64,000 nt of DNA from Strongylocentrotus droebachiensis (lineage: Eukaryota > Echinodermata > Echinoidea > Camarodonta > Strongylocentrotidae), in assembly GCA_035222895.1 (NCBI GenBank), contig JAVYIG010005392.1:62001-126000 (forward strand), given 5' to 3'. The position numbers and the translations under genes were made by a program. The notes under the pieces were generated by a model that was given only the letters and a program-made list of their open reading frames with translations, was not told the DNA's origin and searched no databases. Below are positions 10,160-22,200 of the stretch, one piece after another (position 1 is the stretch's first letter; the number at the start of each line of letters is the position of its first letter).

Positions 10160-11285
10160 AGAAAACTCTACGCCTATATTCTGCTTAGGTTGGTTTATTA
10201 AACAAAAATGAGAAGAACACAGCGAAGGTCTAGGAACTAGACTACTCCGATTCAACAACATAAACATCGCCCAGACACGCAGCTCAGAAATTGTCACACA
10301 ACCTTTGCCGAGTAGTTTGATTCTGATGCCAGCCTGAGCGCACGTAGTGCTCTTACGCATACAGTTTTCTAATGAGACCGTGCGTGCTACAACGAGGGAT
10401 TTACGTACACGTAATGCCTCGTTGTAGCAAGGAACGATTTGCTCGGGTCCTCGACCGGATCTCTATGCGACAAATCTGCGCTCGAGCGGAACGGCTGAGC
10501 ATGCTGGGATATGAGCGTCGGCTGATCTGAGCGTACGATGTAACGATCTCATATTTACCTCCGCTTTTGCTGGTTCATTTTTTCCCGTTCAAAATTGCAT
10601 TTCAGGTAGCAGTTCATTTCTGAATTTCTGGTAATAAAATCGAATTCTAAATAAAACATTAAATCAAAAGGACAATTGCACTAATATGCGCAGTCAGACA
10701 AGCTGGTCAGTCGCGCTAAGAGGGCTTAATCCGATGCAGCTGATAAACAGCCAGTCGAAACATGATTGACAGCTTTCTCCGCGAGAAGAAGAGGGGAAAA
10801 GTTTCCTGATGCGAGTCAAATCTGAAATCTTTTAGTGTGTTTTAATATCATATCTCCGGCATTACTAGCCCGATTTTTGTGCTTTGAAGTTTTTTGGGGT
10901 ATAATAATCCATAAGAACAAATTTTGGGGGAAAAAAACACAGGTTTTTGTAACCTTGGGATTTTTTTTCTTCACATTTTCTCTTCAGCCAAACTCTGTTG
11001 ACGGGTCTTATTAGCGCGTCATTGGCAATGGATTAGGAAAGTGATAAGAACGGGAGGTCCTTCTCCAGGCTCGTTTGCAAACTCTATGAGACAATACCCG
11101 AGTAAAGGGCCCTCAAGTGGGAATCGCTACAACGAGGAATTTTCGTAATGGCAAATAATTCAAAGGGTGAAGCCTGGACTAACACATTTGCTGATAAGAG
11201 TGATGCTTTGCCTTTGTTTTTTGTAAAGCACATGAAGTGATGGTGAAACCCTGAGGTTACAAATAATTGGCTCAGGTGAAGAAAG
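10160..11285. other. No gene recognised; short hairpin at 10388-10427
   Basis: GCTACAACGAGG and CCTCGTTGTAGC flank a 19-base loop-like stretch at about 10387-10429, and CGCTACAACGAGGAATT recurs near 11127. Nothing else in this stretch could be assigned. Confidence 0.4.
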
Positions 11286-11340
11286 GTGATGACCTGAGGA
11301 GGGTGGGTCCAGGCCACAGAGTGACCCTTGCATTAACTTA
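11286..11340 (-). repeat. Inverted copy of the 3757-3803 sequence
   Basis: CTGAGGAGGGTGGGTCCAGG and the bases after it match the reverse complement of 3757-3803 nearly base for base over about 46 bases. The pair is about 7.5 kb apart. Confidence 0.85.
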
Positions 11341-11730
11341 TTCCCATTTATTCAAATTTAGAATGGATTTAGACCTTCAAACATTACTGTTAGTGTTGTG
11401 ATCTATTGCCAAACATTAGGCTTAGAAAAGTAAATAATTTTAGGGTGGACCCCCCCCCCCCTTCAAGGAGTAGGGGAGGGGAATTTCTCATCCAACGACG
11501 AGGTTAGACCGGTCTCGAGTCCTCCAGTCCAACACTGATAGTGATGATACATACGGTACAGCCTACAGCACAGGCTAGCGCTAGCTAAGTGACGTCAGAT
11601 ATGAATGAAGCATGAACGTGAACCACCAGGCAGAAATAAATAAAAGTTTAACAGTCTAATAAATATCACACTTTGTAGAACGTATGCATTCAAAGTATCC
11701 TAAATGATAATGAAGTTGTATAGATCAAAA
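11341..11730. other. Unassigned spacer
   Basis: No coding signal. A short C run lies at 11449-11461. GTGACGTCAG, a CRE-like word, is at about 11590. Confidence 0.3.
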
Positions 11731-11747
11731 TTAAAGCTTGACCTTAC

Positions 11748-12006
11748 CGTTTTCATCATGCAGTTTGGCAAGAATTCTTGCCTGCTGCACCCGAGTGGTC
11801 ACAACCTCTCTCAGACTGGGAGCCTCACTCTCAGTCTCACCGTTTTTCACGTAGTACAAACTCTTGTCTACTATCGCAAAGTTAATTGCTTTTCGCCTTA
11901 TCGCTTTCTTCTTTTTTACGCTTAGGTGGCTTAATTCCTCTTTTAAGAGAAAACTCTTAATAAGAGCGGCCTCTTGCTCGAACTCGTACTCGCACTCAGC
12001 ATCCAT
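11748..12006 (-). CDS. Integrase-type N-terminal / zinc-domain block
   Basis: Starting from an ATG at 12006, the frame gives about 86 codons: an acidic beginning (MDAECEYEFEQEAAL), a lysine-rich stretch, the phrase SLYYVKNG and an ending LHDENG that is the first part of an integrase H2C2 zinc-binding domain. GTAAGG directly follows on the minus strand at 11747. This order (a region before the domain with a Y/F-Y-V phrase, then H-x-x-x-H) is typical of Gypsy/Ginger integrases and the host genes derived from them. The second half of the domain is at 2532-2713. Whether it is a working domesticated gene or a fossil cannot be told from sequence alone. Confidence 0.5.
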
Positions 12007-12149
12007 GGTGGTATACAGTATAGTACTACGGTACACATGCAATTGCAATCGCACGCAGCCTAGCCAGCATGCATGCATGCATGCAGCAAGCGGAGACCGT
12101 ATACCACTCATAAAAACGATACCTTCAGAATGGAACGATAGCTGCAAAA

Positions 12150-12440
12150 CGGAACACTTTATTCATTCGATATAACTAATTTGATTGTATATTCTGTACT
12201 TTGTTCCAATATGTTATAAATTATAATATGTAATAGAGATACTAGTACTACAGAACAAAATATAGAGGGGGGGGTATAACAATATTAATTCATTCAATAT
12301 AATTGAGTTTACTGTATTTTGTACTCTGTAATTGGTTCTAATATATATTACAATTTGTATGAATTAATATTATTTATTGAGTGAATACAATAAAGAATAT
12401 TACAAAACAAAAACTATCTGCCAGCCACTCTGCGTGGTGG
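12150..12440. other. AT-rich spacer
   Basis: Two related AT-rich stretches (TTCATTC(G/A)ATATAA at about 12162 and 12290) suggest an old local duplication. No gene seen. Confidence 0.35.
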
Positions 12441-12545
12441 GTTACAATATCTGCCGGCAGATTTTGTGACGGGAACAATATCTGCCGGCGGATTTTGTTC
12501 CGAGAACACGATCCGCCAAGGTAACAAGATCTGCCGTCACACCGG
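12441..12545 (+). repeat. Short local repeat (ATCTGCCGGC)
   Basis: ATCTGCCGGCAGATTTTGTG and close variants recur about three times with 30-40 bases between starts. Confidence 0.5.
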
Positions 12546-12654
12546 CCTCAGAGGGAAATCCCCTGTATGACTTAACGCCCTGTGATTGGCTAAAAGTACA
12601 CTGGCATGCGCTTGAGGTATCGGGTAGGCGTTTTGACTTATGACCTAGTTTCAG

Positions 12655-12912
12655 CTGGCCCCCGTTGCACAAAACTTACCATTGATGGTAACTTTGCCAT
12701 TAATGGTAACTATCATGGAAAACTTGATTTGGATTGGCTGTTGAGCCCTGTTACCTTGGCAGTTGCCATTGATGGCAAAGTTACCATCAATGGTAAGTTT
12801 TATGCTGGTCGATCATGGCACGTATAGTCCAAATTCACGATTTTCTGTAGAGAAAATATATATATATATATATATTATATTGCATAACATTTACCATTGA
12901 TGGTACGTAACT
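12655..12912. mobile_element. Palindromic MITE with GGTAACTTTGCCAT arms
   Basis: AAAACTTACCATTGATGGTA at 12671 is mirrored by TACCATCAATGGTAAGTTTT ending at 12801. The arms are about 30 bases and each is itself partly palindromic (TTACCATTGATGGTAA). A further fragment of the same words is at 12891-12912. The left edge CCCGTTGCACAAAACTT resembles the GGGCC-TTTCATAAAAC edge of the MITE at 35718. Confidence 0.7.
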
Positions 12913-12914
12913 TT

Positions 12915-13779
12915 GCCACACTAGAATTATGCAATATCACTCAACATGTTACGACAAGTGCTAAGTTTTTATACAATGGGGCCCTGTAGCATTAAAACCT
13001 AACATTAAAAATAGAAAGATATTGATCTATATCATTTTTCTGTTTTTCTGGGGATATCCCAGTGGGCAAGTACCCCCCCCCCCCCCCCTCATGCCGGCCC
13101 TATACCCCCTCCTCGATCTCCCCATCCTCTGATTTGCGCGGATATCATTTATGACAATGCACAATAATTGATGGATTGAAATATAAATTCCCTTTTGTGA
13201 TTTCTTCTGTAAATATTTGATTTAAAAAAACAAACATATTACATCTGACATTTTATAACATCTTTTATTTATGACAGAGCACATTTGATGGATTTAAAAT
13301 ATATTCCATTTTGTGATTTGTTCTGTGAATATTTGATTTAAAACAAAAATATTACATCTAACATTACGGGGCCCCGTGGAGCCTAGCATAATTGGATTAT
13401 ACATGTAAAATTTGCGATAGGCCTATACCTGTCAGATTGTCAACCAATTAAAAACTATTTATTCAAAGTTTCTTTTGATGTTCACATTGATGTATATTTC
13501 ATATGTATTGTAATTTTTAGATTGATTTGTAATTTTTTGTTTTGTTTGATATGTAATTGTTTATCATTATATTTTGTTTGTTATAGCGCTTCGGAGACTG
13601 CGGTGGTAAGCGCTTTATAAGCACCGTCTGCACGGGAAAAAATATTATGTAGGCCTACCTGTTGTAGGTTTTTTCAAATGGCCATTCAAATATTCACCGA
13701 TACTCTCATACAAGACTGTAGTCCTCATTTAGTCATTATATACTCGTATTAAAAAATGCAAGCTAAACTGAAGTTAAAC
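12915..13779. other. No gene recognised
   Basis: Holds an old duplication (AAATATTTGATTTAAAA(A)CAAA at about 13210 and 13328), a C run near 13073-13087, and a TATAGCGCTTCGG...AAGCGCTTTATAA stretch (13584-13620) like the 3' ends of retroposons. Confidence 0.35.
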
Positions 13780-13910
13780 CAGGGGCGGATCTAGCTTTTT
13801 GCTAAGGGGTTTGACCAAAATAATGACGATGCGGAGCATCGTCTACGAGCCGCGAAGCGGCGAGCCGATTTTTTGGGGGTGTTTATTTGAACCCCGTAAG
13901 TGATGTTTTA

Positions 13911-14745
13911 GGCCAAGAGCATTAGGTCAAAATAGGCTTAAACTTGGACATTTTCCATAACAAGCTGATTTTTTCAGGATAGCTCCGGGGACATGTCTAG
14001 AATAACATACTAAAAGTCCTCATGAATCCTCCTTGAGCGTTTTCCGCAATCCAAGATGGCGTCCAAAATGGCCGCCATTTCCCGAATTTCTTATAACTTT
14101 GCAACTAGATAACCCAAATACAAAATTTAAATGTCTAAATATATGTTTTTAAGCATAAGGAACTCATTTAAATACATATTGATAAATTTTGAAACACACA
14201 AGTAGCTATAAATCACTTTAGCCCATCCCGAAATCCAAAATGGCGCCCAAAATTGCCGCCATTTCCTGAATTTCTTATAACTGTGCAACTAGATAACCCA
14301 AATACCAAATTTAAATGTCTAAATATATGTTTTTCAGCATAAGGAACTCAACCAAATACTTATTAACAAATTTTAAAACACACAAGTAGCAGTAAAACCA
14401 CTTGAGCCCTTCCCGAAATCCAAAATGGCACCCCAAATGGCCACCATTTCCAATTTTATCTCATTGTATTAAAGTAGATACGTTATGAATACAATCAAAT
14501 GTCTATACTAGAAAAGCACCGTTGAAATACATATCAGTACAAATAAACCTTTCATTAAATAAATAAATACTTCTTATACATAAAGTATACACACCCACCC
14601 ACACATATACATGCACACATACAGCTGCTTCCATCATCCTTAACGACATCAGACTGACAATGTGCAACCGTGAAGAGTACTCAACGTCAGATGCCCGGGT
14701 TAGATGGAACTGAAAATGGAGACACATTAGTACCAATGTCGCAAA
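13911..14745 (+). repeat. Left long inverted arm of the transposon
   Basis: Reverse complement of 17282-18075 with moderate divergence. It is built partly from tandem units of about 180 bases that each begin with a word like CAAGATGGCGTCCAAAATGG (about 14052, 14230 and 14413) and contain AGATAACCCAAATACAAA and ATATGTTTTTAAGCATAAGG. Confidence 0.85.
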
Positions 14746-14899
14746 GGCAAAAGTCACACGGTTTCAAACAGGAAATGCACCTCAATAGCACATGCCATAT
14801 CATCTCTGCTAGTAGACCAGGTCATTTCTGTTGTCAATATTGTTGGAATAGCTGTGTATAAACACCGGAAGTGTGGCTCACGTGAACAGATCGACATCT

Positions 14900-17285
14900 T
14901 GAGCAACATGAGCTTTGTCCTTCATGGAGTGGTGTCATGAAAGTGGCAATGCAGAATGGTCAGTACGAGTACCATCTACACGGCACTATACATTGCACAT
15001 TCACAATGTGAAAACATAACTTAAGAATATATGCAGTAACATTTGACCAGCCCTCGTACATCAAGGCAGCAGAGATTGTAGCTTCTTCTCAAGACCTAGG
15101 AAAAGTAATTGACCGTCTTAGTGGATTTCACCTCCTCATGTCATATCTCGGCAGCATATAGGCCACGTCATGGGCGGAAGTGTGCTTGCAGAGCTATGGG
15201 AGACAGTGTACGCCAAATGGTCTGTCATACATATGCAATCTGGTCATGTATTTCCCCCTTCTCTTCGTGCTCACATTCTTACTTCAGCTGCCCTCATTTG
15301 CATGTTGATGGGTAAACCTGGCATCTTAGACAGGACCACTTAGCAAATCTGCATGGTGCACTCCTCAACCAGGACAAGAAGGTGACTGATGTACCTGAGA
15401 AGGAGTGTGTCAAACAGTTAAAGTCAGATCATTCACAACTCATTGACCGGGCAGCAGGACAAAGTAGGATAGGGAAACTTTGGTTGCAGTATATCCGACA
15501 ATTATGTGTCTCTTCTGCAATGTTTCATTCCAGCTGAAAGGACAGGAGACTGGAAGCTCCATCTCAGCTGTGTGAGGGAATTGATACAACATTTCCATGC
15601 TGCAGGACATCTTCCCTATGTCAAATCTGCCAGGTTGTATTTACAACAGATGGAAGCTCTAGAGCAAACCATGCCAGGAAATGAATATACACAATTCGCA
15701 GAAAAGGGATACTTCACCGTCCGCCGTGTGGATTCATTCTGGGGTGGAAATTTCTCTGATCAGACTATTGAAAAGTTCCTGATGCGGCAGCTGAAAACAT
15801 CTAGGGAAATGACTCGTGGACGTGGAATCACAGACAGTACATTGGCTAAGTGGGTTCATGCACTTCCTCGCTGTGTTCCTACCTTTGATGAACTGGAACA
15901 GTTCACCGGAGTACACACTGGTACATCAGAGCAGCATAAAGACATACAGCAAAGTACCAGGTCAAGAGACAATAAAGATAGATGTATCTTTGTTGGATGG
16001 CTGCAAGCACATCATCATTTGCTTGATATGAAACGAATTAATTGCCTGGTCTCCTTGTCAACTGGCATCGTCTCTGGTTCATCTGTTTATTGTGATTAAC
16101 CTGTACAAATCGGCCTAGTAGCGGCATCCGAAACGAATGCATGGTAGGAAGTTTACAGATATCAAGCTACGTACATCATAAGGACAAGGTGATGATCATT
16201 GGTGCCAAGAGTAAGAGAGTGAAAATCAGGGGACAAAGCACATATAAAGTCGACCCAACGCTACTGTTCAACAGAGATGGAATCGTTCTTTGCACCCAGG
16301 CACTTTCCCTTTCAAAGGTGGGGTGATGCGGAAGCCAACAAAGAGTTCTCTGGGTCTCCTGCTGAATTCGTTCACCAAGCAATCCAACCTGCCAGAAATG
16401 GTCTCTTTGTTTAAGATGGTGGTCGCCTACTGCAATCAGTTGTTTGGCCACAAAATAATGTCAACCTATGCTGAATTTTTTCGGTCATAATTTCATACAC
16501 CCTTAAGCTTTATGGAGCTCATTTGACGGTGGTTTTTGATGGATATGGAAGTGCAACTTCGACAAAGGTAGCTGAGCAGAGACGAATAGCCCAGAAATGT
16601 ACCTCTTTATTTGATGATAATATGCCAACAAGCACAACCCAAAACAGCTTTCCTAGCCAACAGCAACAATAAGATGAGACTTATACAAACTCTACGTGAC
16701 AAAATACGTATCAAGCAGGCAGAAGCGGATGTCTCTACCCTGATTGTCTCCACAGCACAAGCAGTAGCAGAGTCAGAACAGGTGCCAGTTGTTGTCGTTG
16801 CTACGGACAGACTTACTGGTCATGCTAGTTGCTCGGGCAACCACTTCCACAGATATGCACATGCTATGCCGCAGTAATCCTGTCATGGTCTTCATCATTC
16901 ATGAAATTCAGCATGCCATAGGGGACACTAGAAATCGCCTGATGTTTCTTTATGCTGTGACAGGGTGTGATACGGTCTAGGCAATCTACCGTCAGGGCAA
17001 TCGTAAACTTTCAATATGGTCCACAAGAAACTTGACTATGACTTGCTTGATACATTCGCAGTGGAAGCACCCATGACGAGGTCAAAAAAGAACCGGGGAA
17101 GCCTTTATGGGGCCAGCAGTTTTGAATCTCTTGATGACTACCGTCACACTGCATACAAACGGGCATTTGGTCGCAGTTCTCAGAGTTCATCCTTTCAGTT
17201 AGAAAGTCTACCTCCAACTAGTGCTGCAGCAAAGCAACATCCATACTGCACCTATCTTACAGTCATTATGTATAAAACGCTTTAG
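14900..17285 (+). pseudogene. Decayed transposon gene with FEN/XPG-like nuclease
   Basis: Pieces of one protein are spread over several frames. In order they are: a segment at 15506-16099 (RLYLQQMEALEQTMPG, FWGGNFSDQTIEKFL, GITDSTLAKWVHALP), a segment at 16141-16326 (KVRGQ/PTLLFNR type), a segment with VMRKPTKSSLGLLL near 16325, VVFDGYGSAT near 16530, DLLVMLVARAT near 16805, HAIGDTRN then AVTGCDTV near 16915-16978, and YGASSFESL near 17108. VFDG, TDLLVML and TGCDT recall acidic-residue motifs of FEN/XPG nucleases. I know this protein type only as a repeat-encoded family in marine invertebrates. The frame is interrupted at least five times. Confidence 0.65.
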
Positions 17286-18075
17286 CGACCTTGGTACTAA
17301 TGTGTCTACATTTTCAGTTCCATCTAATGTTGAGTACTCTTCACGGTTGCACACTGTCAGTCTGATATCGTTGAGGATGGTGGAAGCAGCCATATGTGTA
17401 TGTGGGTGGGTGTGTATGTGTGTACTTTAGGCATAAGAAGTATTTTTTAATGAAAAGTTTGTTGTACTGATATGTATTTCAATGGTGCTTTTTTAGTATA
17501 GACATTTGATTATATTCATAACGTATACTATGAGATAAAATTGGAAATAATGGCCATTTTGGGTGCCATTTTAGATTTCGGGAAGTGCTCAAGTGGTATT
17601 ACTGCTACTTGTGTGTTTTAAAAATTGTTAATAAGTATTTGGTTAAGTTCCTTATGCTGAAAAACATATATTTAGACATTTAAATTTGGTATTTGGGTTA
17701 TCTAGTTGGACAGTTATAAGAAATACAGGAAATGGCGGCAATTTTGGGCGCCATTTTGGATTTTGAAAGGGCTAAAGTGGTTTATAGCTACTTGTGTGTT
17801 TCAAAATTTATCAACATGTATTTTAATGAGTTCCTTATGCTTAAAAACATATATTTAGACATTTAAATTTTGTATTGGGGTTACCTAGTTTCAAATTTAA
17901 GAGAAAAACAGGAAATGGCGGCCATTTTGGACGCCATCTTGGATTACGGAAAACGCTCAAGGAGGATTCATGAGGACTTTTAGTATGTTAATCTAGTCAT
18001 ATTCCTGGACCTATCCTGAAAAAATCAGCTTGTTATGGAAAATGTCCATGTTAAAGCTAATGCTCTTGGCCTATT
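17282..18075 (-). repeat. Right long inverted arm of the transposon
   Basis: Mirror of 13911-14745; for example GAAAACGCTCAAGGAGGATT (about 17949) against the complementary word near 14030. It contains the same ~180-base internal units with GCCATCTTGGATT and GCCATTTTGGATT. Confidence 0.85.
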
Positions 18076-18380
18076 TTCCTGGCATCTATTAACACAATGG
18101 AGACCATAAAAAGCAGTGCATGATAACGTCTTTTTAAATCAAGTAACAGTTAAATACACAGTTATATCCAGAGTTATCATGTGTTTGGTTAAGTTACCAG
18201 ATGAGTTGAATATCTTCTCACAATATTTGCACTTGAAAGGGTTTCTCTCCAGCGTGCGTTCTTTTTTCTTTTTTTTTTCTCTTTTTTTCCTCTTTTTTTT
18301 TTTTTTTTTTTTTTTGGCCGCCCAAGGGGGGGTTTAAACCCCCTAACCCCCCCCCCCCCCTCCCCGTAGATCCGCGCCTG

Positions 18381-19130
18381 TTAAAATATGAGTCATTAAA
18401 ATGGATTATCATATTCCGGTTTGAATTTCACATCAAAAGTAAACAAATTCCGAGGGATGCCCGCTCGAATCATCATCAACGCTGGGAAATTTCCGTGACG
18501 TCAGAGTTACCGATGAGTTCGTTGCAGAAAATGTTTTTGAGGAGCTCAGATATAATTTTTTCAAGACTGTTTTGTAAAATATTTTTAACACTTTGAAATG
18601 TTATAATAATATTTTATTACAAAATATATATTTAAGATTAAGGAATGAATAAAGAATTATATAGATAAATAGTTAAATCTATACACAAAAATAAGCAAAT
18701 TGGCCATTTGTCGGTGCGCTGTAGCAAGTTGTATACAAAATAAATCCAAAATCAGCTGCGCGGGGTTCGAGATTTCCATCATTGCGAATCCGCTATATAT
18801 AGCAAGTGCATGCAGTGGAAATCTACCGAGAAGCGACGCCGGGAGTACATGCTACAGTCGACTCTTTGCCGGTATCATCACTGAGAAAGAAATCTATGCC
18901 CAGGAAAGTCTTTTTTCATAAGCCAGACAGTTTAGACGCCAAAATTAAGTTTTAGCCAAACATTTGACGTACGGTTATAACAGTTTAGCAACTTGAAGCT
19001 GTCAGTAACGCCCAGTAACGACTAAATAACGGTGTCTTCCAATCACTGTAGTCACGTCAGTACAGCTAGCTCCCGCCAGTGCATGCAACGGGCGAGTTGT
19101 AGGGAAGGCGATCGAGAAGATTTGATCACA
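18381..19130 (+). promoter_or_regulatory. PDK upstream region
   Basis: This 750-base stretch lies between the transposon end and the PDK start codon and should hold the promoter and 5' UTR. It includes GTGACGTCAGAG (about 18495) and TCACGTCAG (about 19052), both CRE-half or CRE-like words. No clear TATA box at a convincing distance was found. The transcription start is not visible. Confidence 0.4.
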
Positions 19131-19248
19131 ATGGTTCGCTTGACTGTGCGCTTGCTCGCTATGGCGAAGAAGAATATGCAGGCTCAGATGGAATACTACT
19201 CAAAATTTTCCCCATCTCCTCTTTCTATCAAGCAGTTCATGGATTTTG
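19131..19248 (+). CDS. PDK: PDK exon 1 (residues 1-39)
   Basis: Starts at an ATG in the context ATCACAATGG and ends at a GTAAGT donor in phase 1. It encodes the presumed mitochondrial signal and the start of the lipoyl-domain-binding region. Confidence 0.9.
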
Positions 19249-22200
19249 GTAAGTACATATTTAATTACATCTCACATTCATTAATTATTATGGTGGGCAT
19301 GGCCATGGATTGGTAATTGGTGGAGGGACATGACATGATGGATATCATTCATCATTTCATGATTCTATTTTGAACCTGTAAGACTAACAATCAAACATTT
19401 AACAATCTCTAACTAAGTTTTAACTTTTGACTTTGGTTTATTGCGAAGTTCACTTGCAGAAACAACTCAATCTATGACCGATAAATCATAACAACGCATA
19501 GACTCTAGATCTAGAGTTCTTTTCAAGTCATTCTGTGATGCCTGTGTAAGATTTGGTTAAATAAAAGGGTCTTTCAACTGTTGTTCTATTATTTCTAAAG
19601 TCTAATACAAGTCTAACCGCTAAGCCTCAGCTACAGCTACAGTCTATTCAATTCTGGGATATATTCCGCCAAGAAGTTACTAGTAACTTTTTGATTCCGC
19701 TGAGACTGAATCTCTCTCTAGACCTAGTCTAGACTAGTCTAGACTCTATACAAAGTTTGTTAAAAATATGTGGACCAGTCCACAGGTCCAAGCAAACATA
19801 TTTTTTCTGTCTATACACATAGGGTAGTCCAAGCCTAATTACTATTGTACATGGCATGATTCTTGACTTTGACTTTACAGTTGACTGAAGTCTATGAAAA
19901 CTGGGCCAAAAAAGGAGTAATGTGAATTTCAACTTGATTTAAAATGTCAGTGAGGCAAGTAACCCAATGTTAGCTCTCTTTAAATTAAAAGACTACCTAA
20001 GTTAACTGGCTGACGGAAGGTTTGACGAGAAATGAACAAGGACTTTCTGACTTTATATTATTCCTTAACAGGCTATACAAGCTAAAGTAGCCATTCTAAG
20101 TCTAAGCCTAATGAGTATAAAGGCAAAATGATTTTTTTTTAAATGTTTAGCATCCCCGCCTGCTTCTTCTTTTTGAGACCACCTGCTTTTTTTTCAACAA
20201 AAAAACGCCAAAAACATTCTGCTAAAATAAAAACAATAAAAAATAAAATAAAATAAATAAAAGGAAGGACCTCCTTCCTTTTTCCAAAAAGTCAGGAAGC
20301 TAAACACTTTTTTTTCAAAATTTGGCTTAAGGTAATGAGTGTGTCAAAATCTCTTCAAAATTTGAGCAAAAAAAAATTAATTTCACAAGACAAACATTCT
20401 ATGTCTGCACACTAGTATTTACTTGATTTATAATGTGCAGATAACTAGTTGTAGAGTTTTTACTTTTTAACATAGAAAGCATAAATTTGTGTACAAAATG
20501 GAAGCTATCTCACCTAATGCTTCTTGTCTAGACAAAATAACCTGTCATGGTATTGTTCTTTAGAAAATAGCCCTTACAACCTGTATGCACTATGGTTCCA
20601 AGCCACAGCATCTATAATTTTTTTTAGATATTAAGGAGTTCCTCCAACCAGATTAATTTTTCTGTAGTTGCTCTTTACATTTTCTCAGTCATCACAGTTC
20701 CTGATGCTAAAAAGTAACAGATTGTCTGTGTGTGTCAGAAAATGTTTACAATCTTTATTTGTTTAATTAGTTGATATTTTAAAATGATGTTAAAACTTTT
20801 TAGATGACGTAAAAGCACCCCAAGGGGTCACAACTGTATGGAGTATTTAAGTGATTTTTACAAGAATTAAAGAACAATTGAGAGGGCAAACTTTGGTTTG
20901 CTCAACAACACCGATTAGGACAAATATCTTTGTAAAATCTTTTTGAAACTATTTATACTTGTCTTTAAAATAAAAAAGACAACAACAAACAATATCCTGT
21001 GTCCTCTGTAGGGAACTTCAAAATATAAGCTAAAGAAAGTCTGCAACGATGACTTCTTTGCTTTTGAAAATCTTGTTCATTGTTTATTTGGTTTACTGCT
21101 TGTAAAAACATGGTTATACCCCAAGTCAAACTTAAAAGAGGCAATTAATAATGATATAAAATGCTGGTTATTTGAATACCAGTACATATTTCTGAAGCTG
21201 AATGAGTTCTTGCCAGTTGCCATACACAATGCACTGATATGCATACGTGTACATATGTGCATTGTAAGATGTACACACCACAAGGTGACCTTCTCAGACA
21301 CACATCTGCCAACTCCCACATCCAGCAGCCAATCAGAGATGAGTATTGAGTGCCAAGCCCCCAAAGTAAATACCTATGCACAATCACAAAGAAGTCAGTG
21401 AATGGGCTCTTGTGTATACTGCCACTTTCAGGGAGAAGAATGCAGGGCATGTCATGTGTAGTAATGCACAACACTTGCGTCAATTGCTCTTTGTATATTT
21501 ACATGTAATAGACTGCAGTGCATTCATAAACATGATTGCAATTTCATTATAGCCTACAGCAAACTAGATTTTGTTGTTGATAAAATTGACTCCATAGCAT
21601 GTTCCCATGTATGTAATGTCATATTAAAATTATGAATGGATTTGCTTTTCTTCTGTCAAAACCCAAAACGGTTTTAGACAGATATACAAATTTTTTTTTG
21701 TTTTTTTGGTAGAAATATGGGTAACATAAAATACTTACTGTACATGTAGCCTGTGATATATATATACATTGCCATAGCATCTTTGATGTTTGTCTGAATT
21801 GTGTTTTATTTGTTTATTTGTTTAAAGACTTAGAGGAAACTGAGTAATGAGTATATCATGTATTTCTTTTTTTTAAAGAGAGATTAGAAGTTAGTAAAAT
21901 TGAACATTTGGGGTCCTGGCGAATTTTTAAAGGCCGATTTTTGTTTGTTTACATCTTGAGATCATTTGGAACATGAGTCCTATAATTGTGATACAATGGA
22001 AGTGATACATATTTGTACATGTACATTGTAAATTAATGGAGCCTAGACCCTCTATATAAATATCTCATACATATACATGCACAAGTACATGTAGGCTGCA
22101 TACATTATTTATTATTATTATTTTAAACACAACACCGCTTTTCACAGTCTGCAGTCATTTTTTAAATGATTTAAAGACGCCCATAGAAGAATACGATAGG

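Larger units (their letters stand above)
13780..18380 (+). mobile_element. Large decayed DNA transposon with long inverted arms
   Basis: The ends pair as CAGGGGCGGATCTAG (13780) and GTAGATCCGCGCCTG (ending 18380), 13 of 15 bases matching. Inside lie two long inverted arms, about 13911-14745 and 17282-18075. The arms flank a degenerate gene at about 14900-17285 that shows FEN/XPG-like nuclease phrases. TIRs plus an XPG-like nuclease recall the Academ superfamily described from sea urchin and other animals, but I could not confirm its transposase. GTTAAA occurs close to both outer ends and may be a target duplication, though it does not abut both ends cleanly. The gene is broken in many places, so this copy is dead. 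Confidence 0.75.

Noticed and set aside
9813-10360. 178-residue hydrophobic frame that looks like a membrane protein
   Set aside because: The Leu/Phe/Ser richness comes from a purine-rich opposite strand with a tandem duplication; no start context or splice sites support it.
14503-14757. 84-residue minus-strand frame as a gene
   Set aside because: It lies in the inverted arm of the transposon, and its mirror copy near 17300-17500 does not keep the frame.
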